From Micromonospora sicca (GTDB lineage: Bacteria; Actinomycetota; Actinomycetes; Mycobacteriales; Micromonosporaceae): DNA of 37,368 nt. Below the pieces are notes generated by a model. It had not been told where the DNA came from, did not search any database, and worked only from the letters and a program-made list of their open reading frames with translations. The stretch spans positions 1 to 37,368 of the forward strand of contig NZ_QGKS01000396.1 of assembly GCF_003172935.1 (NCBI RefSeq). Reading direction: 5' to 3'. Shown here piece after piece: positions 11,149-18,012 of this stretch; position 1 is the first letter of the stretch, and each line of letters begins with the position of its first letter. The translations under genes were made by a program, and so were the position numbers.

Positions 11149-12414
11149 GTGAGCGAGCCGGGCGGTAGCGACCTGTCGGCCACGCTGCGCCGGATCGAAC
11201 GGGCGGCGGGGGCCCTGGCCACCGCCAGCGTGGCCCGGATGGACGAGAGCCTGCCCTGGTTCCGGGAACTTCCGGCGGACCAGCGCTCCTGGGTCATGCT
11301 GGTCGCCCAGGCGGGCGCCCGGTCGCTGGTGCAGTGGCTGCAGTCCGGCGGCGGCACCGCGGACAGCACCCAGGAGGTCTCCGACGAGGTCTTCGCCACC
11401 GCCCCGCAGGCGCTGGCCCGCTCGATCAGCCTCCAGCAGACCGTGGCGCTGATCAAGGTCACCATCGACGTGGTCGAGGAGCAGGTGTCGCACCTGGCCG
11501 CGAAGGGCGAGGAGCAGCAGCTGCGCGAGGCGGTGCTGCGCTTCTCCCGGGAGATCGCCTTCGCCGCCGCCCGGGTGTACGCCCGCGCCGCCGAGTCGCG
11601 CGGCTCCTGGGACGCCCGGTTGCAGGCCCTGCTGGTGGACGCCCTGCTGCGCGGCGACTCGCCGGACGTACTGGCCAGCCGGGCGGCCGCGCTGGGCTGG
11701 ACGGACGCGCCACCGGTGGCGGTGGCGGTGGGCCGCTCCCCCGGCGGCGAGGTGGCCGCCGTGCTGCACACCGTCTACCGGCAGGCCCGACGGATCGGGG
11801 TGGAGGTGATCGGCGGCGTGCACGGCGACCGGCTGGTCATCGTGCTCGGCGGGGCGGCCGACCCGCTGGGCGCGACGGAGAAGCTGCTCACGGCGTTCGG
11901 CGACGGGCCGGTGGTGGTCGGTCCGGCCGTACCCAGCCTGGACGAGGCGACGGACTCCGCGCGGGCCGCGCTGGCCGGGTTCCGGGCGGCCCCGGCCTGG
12001 CCGACCGCGCCGCGCCCGGTGCCGGCCGCCGACCTGCTGCCCGAGCGGGCCCTGGCCGGCGACGCGGAGGCCCGCCGCCGGCTCCGGCACGACGTGTACG
12101 CCACCCTGGTCCGGGCCGGTGGCGAGCTGCTCGAGACGCTGGACGCGTTCTTCGCGGCCGGGGGCACGCTGGAGAGTGCCGCCCGGGCGCTCTTCGTGCA
12201 CCCGAACACCGTGCGCTACCGGCTGAAGCGGATCGCGGAGGTGACGGGCTTCTCGCCGCTGGCGCCCCGCGACGCGTTCGCCCTCCAGGTGGCGCTGACG
12301 GTGGGTCGGCTGGACCCGGTCGTCCCGGGGGTCGCACCCGTCCCGACCCAGACAATGACCCCAGCCGTGAGGAAAACATCACAGGCCGGTGATGATCACC
12401 GCCGATTTTTGTAG
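11149..12414 (+). CDS. fasR: PucR-family regulator of fatty-acid synthesis (FasR-like)
   Basis: This 421-residue regulator matches the Streptomyces FasR type: a long N-terminal domain (ATLRRIERAAGAL...MDESLPWF...DQRSWVMLVAQAG), a middle GGDEF-like segment and a C-terminal PucR helix-turn-helix (AARALFVHPNTVRYRLKRIAEVTGF, split here over about residues 345-370). In Streptomyces FasR activates the adjacent fabD-fabH-acpP-fabF operon, and the same gene order follows here. The start GTG 11149 (MSEPGGSDLSATL) is preferred over GTG 11113 by likeness to the family. CAGGCT six bases upstream may be a weak -10 for a leaderless mRNA. The last 30 residues after the helix-turn-helix are a hydrophilic tail. 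Confidence 0.85.
   Translation: MSEPGGSDLSATLRRIERAAGALATASVARMDESLPWFRELPADQRSWVMLVAQAGARSLVQWLQSGGGTADSTQEVSDEVFATAPQALARSISLQQTVALIKVTIDVVEEQVSHLAAKGEEQQLREAVLRFSREIAFAAARVYARAAESRGSWDARLQALLVDALLRGDSPDVLASRAAALGWTDAPPVAVAVGRSPGGEVAAVLHTVYRQARRIGVEVIGGVHGDRLVIVLGGAADPLGATEKLLTAFGDGPVVVGPAVPSLDEATDSARAALAGFRAAPAWPTAPRPVPAADLLPERALAGDAEARRRLRHDVYATLVRAGGELLETLDAFFAAGGTLESAARALFVHPNTVRYRLKRIAEVTGFSPLAPRDAFALQVALTVGRLDPVVPGVAPVPTQTMTPAVRKTSQAGDDHRRFL
12387..12410 (+). terminator. Hairpin with T-tract inside the 3' end of fasR
   Basis: CGGTGAT (12387-12393) pairs with ATCACCG (12395-12401) around one central base, followed by CCGATTTTT. It is one of the few T-tracts in the window. It could be an intrinsic terminator or attenuator between fasR and fabD, or a protein site; the one-base loop would have to open to three or more in RNA. 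Confidence 0.45.
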
Positions 12415-12415
12415 G

Positions 12416-12442
12416 AAACCGCCAAAGGTTCTAGTGCGGTTT
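12416..12442 (+). promoter_or_regulatory. Inverted repeat upstream of fabD, candidate FasR operator
   Basis: AAACCGC (12416-12422) and GCGGTTT (12436-12442) form a 7-bp inverted repeat with a 13-base spacer, about 50 bases before the fabD start and just after the fasR stop. In Streptomyces FasR binds the fabD upstream region, so this is the natural place for its site. The identity of the binder is inference. Confidence 0.45.
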
Positions 12443-12492
12443 GGTGTCCCTCGCTACAGCGCGACCCACGAGTATCCGTCAGAGTCATAAGC

Positions 12493-13662
12493 GTGCTCGC
12501 CGTACTCTCACCCGGCCAGGGTTCCCAGAAACCCGGCTTCCTGACTCCCTGGCTCGACCTGACCGGCTCCGAGGCGCGGCTGCGCTGGTGGTCCGCGCTG
12601 GCCGGCGTCGACCTGGTCAACCTCGGCACGAAGGCCGACGCCGACGAGATCAGGGACACCGCCCGCACCCAGCCGCTGCTGGTCGCGGCCGCGCTGCTCG
12701 CCGCCGAGCACCTGCCGATGTACGACGTCGCGGTGACCGCCGGGCACAGCGTCGGTGAGCTGGGCGCCGCCGCCCTCGCCGGGGTGCTGCCCGCCGAGGC
12801 GGCGATCACCCTCGCCGGCGTCCGCGGCCGGGAGATGGCCGCCGCCTGCGCGCTGGAGCCCACCGGGATGGCCGCCGTGCTCGGCGGCGACCCGGACGAG
12901 GTGCTCGCCGCGACCGAGGCGCACGGGCTGCACCCGGCCAACCGCAACGGCGCCGGCCAGATCGTCGCCGCGGGCGCGGTGGCCGGGCTGGACAAGCTGG
13001 CCGCCGAGCCACCGGCGAAGACCCGGGTGATCCGGCTCCAGGTGGCCGGCGCCTTCCACACGCCGTACATGGCCCCGGCCGAGGCCGCGCTGGCCGATGT
13101 CGCCGCCGGGATCACCCCGGCCGACCCCGCCCGGATCCTGCTGTCCAACCTCGACGGCTCGGCGGTCAACCACGGCCGGGAGATGGTGCAGCGGCTGGTC
13201 CGGCAGGTGACCGCGCCGGTGCGCTGGGACCTGTGCATGCGCAACCTGGCCGACCTCGGTGTCACCGGGGTGATCGAGCTGCCCCCCGCCGGCACCCTGG
13301 CCGGCCTGGTCAAGCGGGAACTGAAGGCCACCGGCGTGCCCGAGATCGTCACCCTGAACACCCCCGACGACCTGCCCGCCGCGCGGGACCTGATCGCCCG
13401 GCACAGCGGCCTGGGCGGCCATGAGCCGGTGATCCAGTTCCGGGTGGTGGTCTCCCCCGCCGCCGGCACCTTCGAGCCGCTCGCCGAGCTGGCCGAGGGC
13501 GCGGACCTGCGCACCGGCCAGGTCATCGGTCACGTGGCCACCCGGCAGGGGCCGGTCGAGGTGACCGCGCACGACAGCGGGCTGCTCACCGAGTGGCTCG
13601 CTCACCACGACGACCCGGTCGCCCCGGGCCAGCCGCTCGCCCGCATCGGAGGACAGCACTAA
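12493..13662 (+). CDS. fabD: Malonyl-CoA:ACP transacylase with extra BCCP-like tail
   Basis: FabD moves malonyl groups from CoA to the phosphopantetheine of ACP. The motifs are GQGSQKPG near the N-terminus, the nucleophile Ser in AGHSVGELG (about residue 79), and GAFHTPYMAPA with the catalytic His near residue 194. The transferase domain normally ends near residue 310. This protein is 389 residues long, and the extra part (about 313-389) resembles a biotin carboxyl carrier domain: VSPAAGTFEPL, then HVATRQGPVEVTAHDSG and DDPVAPGQPLARI. Where BCCP has the biotinyl lysine (AMKM), this has TRQG, with Gln near residue 352. The start GTG 12493 gives MLAVLSPGQGSQ. It overlaps the next gene by one base. 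Confidence 0.95.
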   Translation: MLAVLSPGQGSQKPGFLTPWLDLTGSEARLRWWSALAGVDLVNLGTKADADEIRDTARTQPLLVAAALLAAEHLPMYDVAVTAGHSVGELGAAALAGVLPAEAAITLAGVRGREMAAACALEPTGMAAVLGGDPDEVLAATEAHGLHPANRNGAGQIVAAGAVAGLDKLAAEPPAKTRVIRLQVAGAFHTPYMAPAEAALADVAAGITPADPARILLSNLDGSAVNHGREMVQRLVRQVTAPVRWDLCMRNLADLGVTGVIELPPAGTLAGLVKRELKATGVPEIVTLNTPDDLPAARDLIARHSGLGGHEPVIQFRVVVSPAAGTFEPLAELAEGADLRTGQVIGHVATRQGPVEVTAHDSGLLTEWLAHHDDPVAPGQPLARIGGQH

Positions 13663-14606
13663 TGGCAGGCAGTCGGATCGTCTCGATGGGCCACTACCAG
13701 CCGTCGCGGGTGGTGACCAACGACGACCTCGCCCAGCTCGTGGACACCAACGACGAGTGGATCCGGGACCGGGTCGGGATCGTCACCCGGCGGATCGCCG
13801 GCGACGAGACGGTGGCCGACATGGCCACCGCCGCCGCCGGCAAGGCGCTGGCCAACTCCGGCCTCACCGCCGCCGACATCGACCTCGTCGTGGTGGCCAC
13901 CTGCACCTCGGTCGACCGCAGCCCGAACGTGGCCTGCCGGGTCGCCGCCAAGCTGGGCATCACCGCCCCGGCCGCGTACGACATCAACACCGCCTGCTCC
14001 GGCTTCGCGTACGCCCTCGGCACCGTCGACCACGCGATCCGGGCCGGGGCGGCGCGCAACGCCATCGTCATCGGCGCGGAGAAGCTCTCCGACTTCACCG
14101 ACTGGACCGACCGCTCCACCTGCATCATCTTCGGCGACGGCGCCGGCGCGGCCGTGGTGACCGCCGCCGCCGAGGGTGAGCCGGCCGGGGTGGGCCCGGT
14201 GGTCTGGGGCTCGGTGCCGGAGAAGAGCGACGCGGTCCGGATCGAGGGCTGGCGCCCGTACATCGCGCAGGAGGGGCAGGCGGTCTTCCGCTGGGCCACC
14301 ACCGCGCTGGCGCCGCTGGCGCTGCAGGCCTGCGAGAAGGCCGGGGTGGCGCCCTCGGAGCTGGCCGCGTTCGTGCCGCACCAGGCCAACGGCCGGATCA
14401 TCGACGGCATCGCCAAGCGGCTGAACATCCCGGACGCGATCATCGCCAAGGACATCGTCGAGTCCGGCAACACCTCGGCGGCGAGCGTGCCGCTGGCCCT
14501 GTCCAAGCTGGTCGAGCGGCGGGAGGTGCCCGCGGGCGCCCCGGTGCTGCTGTTCGGCTTCGGCGGCGGCCTGACCTACGCCGGTCAGGTCGTCCGCTGC
14601 CCCTGA
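13662..14606 (+). CDS. fabH: Beta-ketoacyl-ACP synthase III
   Basis: This 314-residue enzyme starts fatty-acid chains by condensing an acyl-CoA with malonyl-ACP. In actinomycetes the primer is often branched. The catalytic triad is visible: C112 in NTACSGFAYA, H240 in VPHQANGRI and N270 in ESGNTSAAS, plus the C-terminal GFGGGLTYAG loop. Its ATG shares a base with the fabD stop (TAATG) and has GGAGGA eight bases upstream, so the two are coupled. An 87-base gap follows before acpP, the largest inside the operon. Confidence 0.97.
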   Translation: MAGSRIVSMGHYQPSRVVTNDDLAQLVDTNDEWIRDRVGIVTRRIAGDETVADMATAAAGKALANSGLTAADIDLVVVATCTSVDRSPNVACRVAAKLGITAPAAYDINTACSGFAYALGTVDHAIRAGAARNAIVIGAEKLSDFTDWTDRSTCIIFGDGAGAAVVTAAAEGEPAGVGPVVWGSVPEKSDAVRIEGWRPYIAQEGQAVFRWATTALAPLALQACEKAGVAPSELAAFVPHQANGRIIDGIAKRLNIPDAIIAKDIVESGNTSAASVPLALSKLVERREVPAGAPVLLFGFGGGLTYAGQVVRCP

Positions 14607-14693
14607 AGACCCCCTCGGGCGCCCACGCGCCGAGGTGTGACGACCGGCACCGCCGGCCGTCGAGTGAACCCCCGATGAAAGGAACCAACCGCA

Positions 14694-14933
14694 ATGACCC
14701 GTGACGAGATCACCGCCGGCCTCGCCGAGATCCTCGAAGAGGTTGCCGGGGTGAACCCGGACGACGTGGCCGAGGGGAAGTCCTTCACCGACGACCTCGA
14801 TGTCGACTCCCTCTCAATGGTGGAGGTCGTGGTGGCGGCCGAGGAGAAGTTCGGCGTCAAGATCCCGGACAACGAGGTGCAGAACCTGAAGACCGTCGGG
14901 GACGCCGTCAGCTACATCGCGGCGCAGTCCTGA
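14694..14933 (+). CDS. acpP: Acyl carrier protein
   Basis: This 79-residue acidic protein carries the growing acyl chain on phosphopantetheine attached to S39 in the DSLSMVEVV motif. It has the four-helix ACP pattern, with helix II acidic (VEVVVAAEEKFG) as needed to dock FabD, FabH and FabF. AAAGGA lies 12 bases upstream of the ATG. It has its own gap before it and only two bases to fabF after it. High expression is expected, since ACP is needed in excess over the enzymes. Confidence 0.97.
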   Translation: MTRDEITAGLAEILEEVAGVNPDDVAEGKSFTDDLDVDSLSMVEVVVAAEEKFGVKIPDNEVQNLKTVGDAVSYIAAQS

Positions 14934-14935
14934 TC

Positions 14936-16162
14936 ATGAGTCTCCCCGACGTCGTCGTCACCGGGCTCGGCGCGACGACCCCGCTCGGCGGGGACGTCGC
15001 GTCGACCTGGGACGCCATGCTCGCCGGCCGCTCCGGGGTGAGTGCGCTCACCCAGGAGTGGGCCGGGCAACTTTCCGTCCGGATCGCCGCCCAGCTCGCG
15101 GTGGAACCCTCCGAGGTGCTGGAGCGGGTCAAGCTGCGCCGGCTGGACCGGTCCGAGGCGATCGCGATCATCGCGGCGCAGCAGGCCTGGGCCGACGCCG
15201 GCCTGGCCGACTCCGGGCTGGACCCGGAGCGGCTGGCGGTCAGCGTCGGCTCCGGCATCGGCGGCGCCACCACCCTGCTCGCCCAGGACGACATCCTGGA
15301 GGCGTCCGGGCCGCGGCGGGTCTCCCCGCACACGGTGCCGATGCTGATGCCGAACGGTCCGGCCGCCTGGGTCGGGCTGGAACTGGGCGCCAAGGCCGGC
15401 GTGCACTCGGTGGCCAGCGCCTGCGCGACCGGCGCCGAGGCGATCGCGCTCGGCCTGGACATCATCCGCGCCGGCCGGGCCGACGTGGTGGTGGCCGGCG
15501 GCACCGAGGCGGTCATCCACCCGCTGCCGATCGCCGGCTTCGCCTCGATGCGGGCCATGTCGACCCGCAACGACGAGCCGGAGCGGGCCTCCCGCCCGTG
15601 GGACAAGGGCCGGGACGGGTTCGTGCTCGGCGAGGGCGCGGGTGTGGTGGTCCTGGAGCGCGCCGACCACGCCGCCGCCCGCGGCGCCCGGGTGTACGCG
15701 CGCCTCGCCGGCGCCGGCATCACCTCGGACGCGTACGACATCGTGCAGCCGCACGCCGAGGGCGAGGGCGCGATCCGGGCCATCGCGAAGGCGATCGCCG
15801 ACGCGGACGTCGCGAAGACGGACATCAGGCACGTCAACGCGCACGCCACCTCGACCCCCGTGGGCGACATGCTGGAGATCGGCGCGCTGCACAAGGCGCT
15901 CGGCGACCACCCGGTGCTCTCCGCCACCAAGTCGATGACCGGGCACCTGCTCGGCGCGGCCGGCGCGCTGGAGTCGATCGCCGCCATCCTGGCCATCCGC
16001 GACAGTGTCGTGCCTCCGACGATCAACCTGGACGACCCGGACGAGGGCCTGACCATGGACGTGGCCGCCCACAAGGCGCGCCACCTGGAGATCCCCGCCG
16101 CGCTGAACAACGCGTTCGGCTTCGGCGGTCACAACGTGGCTCTCGTCTTCACGCGGGCCTGA
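14936..16162 (+). CDS. fabF: Beta-ketoacyl-ACP synthase II
   Basis: FabF elongates acyl-ACP by Claisen condensation with malonyl-ACP. The 408 residues hold the full Cys-His-His set: C163 in SACATGAEA, H303 in NAHATSTPVGD, and K332/H337 in TKSMTGHLLGAAG. The C-terminal GFGGHNVALVF is typical of this family. It starts two bases after the acpP stop, so it is translated with it. This KAS II is the only elongating synthase in the operon; mycobacteria have two (kasA, kasB) in the same place. Confidence 0.97.
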   Translation: MSLPDVVVTGLGATTPLGGDVASTWDAMLAGRSGVSALTQEWAGQLSVRIAAQLAVEPSEVLERVKLRRLDRSEAIAIIAAQQAWADAGLADSGLDPERLAVSVGSGIGGATTLLAQDDILEASGPRRVSPHTVPMLMPNGPAAWVGLELGAKAGVHSVASACATGAEAIALGLDIIRAGRADVVVAGGTEAVIHPLPIAGFASMRAMSTRNDEPERASRPWDKGRDGFVLGEGAGVVVLERADHAAARGARVYARLAGAGITSDAYDIVQPHAEGEGAIRAIAKAIADADVAKTDIRHVNAHATSTPVGDMLEIGALHKALGDHPVLSATKSMTGHLLGAAGALESIAAILAIRDSVVPPTINLDDPDEGLTMDVAAHKARHLEIPAALNNAFGFGGHNVALVFTRA

Positions 16163-16184
16163 GACCACAGCCTTGGAGGCACAA

Positions 16185-17609
16185 GTGACCACGACCGCCG
16201 TCAGCGCGGAGAGCGCGACCGTGGACTACCGAGATCCCGAGGTGCGGCTGCGGGCGCTGTTCGACGCCGGCACGCTGCGCCTGGCCTCGCCGCGGGACAC
16301 CTCCGGCGCGCTCTGGGCGCGGGGTGAGATCGACGGTACGCCGGCGATCGCGTTCGCCACCGACGCCACGAAGATGGGCGGCGCGATGGGCACCGACGGG
16401 TGCCGGCACGTCGTGGACGCGATCGACACCGCCGTCCGGGAGCGGGTGCCGGTGCTCGGCCTCTGGCACTCCGGCGGCGCCCGGCTGGCCGAGGGCGTCG
16501 TCGCGCTCGACGCCGTCGGGCAGGTCTTCGCCGCCATGGTCCGGGCCTCCGGCCGGGTGCCGCAGATCTCCGTGGTGCTCGGCCCGGCCGCCGGTGGCGC
16601 CGCGTACGGTCCGGCGCTGACCGACATCGTGGTGATGAGCGGTGCCGGCCGGATCTTCGTCACCGGCCCCGAGGTGGTCCGCAGCGTCACCGGCGAGCAG
16701 GTCGACATGGAGCGCCTGGGCGGCCCCGAGCCGCACGGCCGGCGCTCCGGCGTGGTGCACGTGACCTGCGCCGACGACGAGGCGGCGATGGTCGAGTCGC
16801 GCAAGCTCGCCGCGCTGCTGGGCCACCAGGGGCGGCTCTGCCCCGACGACGTGCCGGCCGGCGCGACCGACGGGCACGACCTGGCCGCGAAGATGCCGGC
16901 CGAGACCAACCGGGCGTACGACGTGAAGCCGGTGGTCAAGGCGCTGCTCGACGCCCCGGGCGTGGAACTGCACGCCAAGTGGGCGCCGAACGTCGTCACC
17001 ACGCTCGGCCGGTTCGCCGGACGGACGGTCGGCGTGATCGCCAACAACCCGCTGCGGCTGGGTGGCTGCCTCGACGCGTCCAGCGCGGAGAAGGCGGCCC
17101 GGTTCGTGCGGATGTGCGACTCGCTCGGGGTGCCGCTGATCGTCCTGGTCGACGTCCCCGGTTACCTGCCCGGCCTGGGCCAGGAGTGGGACGGCGTGGT
17201 CCGGCGCGGCGCGAAGCTGCTGCACGCGTTCGCCGAGGCGGTGGTGCCGCGGGTGACGCTGGTGACCCGCAAGGCGTACGGCGGCGCGTACATCGCGATG
17301 AACTCCCGGTCGCTCGGCGCCACCGCGGTCTTCGCCTGGCCGAACGCGGAGGTCGCGGTGATGGGCGCCAGCGCGGCGGTCAACATCCTGCACCGCAAGA
17401 AGCTGGCCGCCGCGCCCGCCGAGGAGCGGGAGGCGCTGCGCGCCCAGCTGATCGAGGAGCAGGTCCGGTTCGCCGGTGGCGTCAACCGGGCGCTGGAGAT
17501 CGGCGTGGTGGACGACGTGATCAAGCCGGAGGAGACCCGGCGCCGGATCGCCGAGGCGCTCGCCGCGGCGCCGGCCGCCCGGGGCGCGCACGGCAACATC
17601 CCGCTGTAA
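16185..17609 (+). CDS. accD: Acyl-CoA carboxylase beta (carboxyltransferase) subunit
   Basis: This 474-residue protein is a crotonase-fold carboxyltransferase of the actinobacterial AccD/PccB type. It moves carboxyl from biotin on an AccA-type subunit to acetyl- or propionyl-CoA, supplying the malonyl-CoA used by FabD. The two oxyanion-hole regions are LGPAAGGAAYGPALTDIVVM in the N-terminal half and VTRKAYGGAYIAMNSR in the C-terminal half, with FAWPNAEVAVMGASAAVNIL after it. GTG 16185 is chosen because GGAGG lies five bases before it; an in-frame TTG at 16173 overlaps that site. Its place after fabF matches accD6 in the mycobacterial fabD-acpM-kasA-kasB-accD6 operon. No biotin-carrying alpha subunit is nearby. 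Confidence 0.93.
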   Translation: MTTTAVSAESATVDYRDPEVRLRALFDAGTLRLASPRDTSGALWARGEIDGTPAIAFATDATKMGGAMGTDGCRHVVDAIDTAVRERVPVLGLWHSGGARLAEGVVALDAVGQVFAAMVRASGRVPQISVVLGPAAGGAAYGPALTDIVVMSGAGRIFVTGPEVVRSVTGEQVDMERLGGPEPHGRRSGVVHVTCADDEAAMVESRKLAALLGHQGRLCPDDVPAGATDGHDLAAKMPAETNRAYDVKPVVKALLDAPGVELHAKWAPNVVTTLGRFAGRTVGVIANNPLRLGGCLDASSAEKAARFVRMCDSLGVPLIVLVDVPGYLPGLGQEWDGVVRRGAKLLHAFAEAVVPRVTLVTRKAYGGAYIAMNSRSLGATAVFAWPNAEVAVMGASAAVNILHRKKLAAAPAEEREALRAQLIEEQVRFAGGVNRALEIGVVDDVIKPEETRRRIAEALAAAPAARGAHGNIPL

Positions 17610-17615
17610 CAGAGT

Positions 17616-17663
17616 GACGAATCGGCAGGGCCCCTCCGAGCGGAGGGGCCCTGCCGATTCGTC
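17616..17663 (+). terminator. 22-bp perfect hairpin closing the fab operon
   Basis: Arms 17616-17637 and 17642-17663 pair without a mismatch over 22 bp with a four-base loop. It begins seven bases after the accD stop and is the strongest hairpin in the window. The IS remnant starts just behind it, so this terminator also insulates the element from fab transcription. Confidence 0.9.
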
Positions 17664-17687
17664 GTGAGTATGCGCTGTAGTGCCTTC

Positions 17688-18012
17688 GTGAACTTTAGAT
17701 GGTGGGCACAGCGGGAAGCCGTGTATCACGTCACGGCGTACCGGTGGTTTCGGGAATGAAACTGCCGGTGCCGGCTCGCTGTGGGTCGGCTAATCTTTGT
17801 CGATGCTTTCGTCCGTCTCGGCAGCGAGTACGCTGAGGCTGCCCTTGCCGGGCAGGGCCCCCGGCTGCTGGTGGTGGACTTTGGGCGAGGACATTGTGCG
17901 GGACGTCACGGAGATCTTGACGTCGTTGTGGGGGCGTCTGTACGGGCGCGGTGTGAGGGCGAGCAGGGTTCGCCGGGCCGTGGAAGCCGCGACGAGGGAC
18001 AACCCGGCGTGA
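17688..18012 (+). pseudogene. IS607-type serine recombinase (tnpA), decayed
   Basis: Pieces of an IS607-family TnpA are spread over two frames. From GTG 17688 the frame reads a MerR-like helix-turn-helix start (WAQREAVYHVTAYRWFRE) and then TGA at 17757. A shifted piece gives MKLPVPAR (from 17756). The first frame resumes with VGRLIFVDA, which joins directly to FVRLGSEYAEAALAGQGPRL from the end of the catalytic domain. Another shift near 17880 gives the tail EDIVRDVTEILTSLWGRLYG...RRAVEAATRDNPA, ending at 18012. The core with the catalytic serine (YARVSS in relatives), some 90-100 codons, is missing between VDA and FVRL. The element therefore has no working recombinase. The stop overlaps tnpB by GTGA, as in intact IS607 elements. 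Confidence 0.8.

Noticed and set aside
13540..13560. Biotin or lipoyl attachment site in the FabD tail
   Set aside because: The position of the modified lysine holds Gln (TRQG), so no cofactor attachment is expected even though the domain resembles BCCP.
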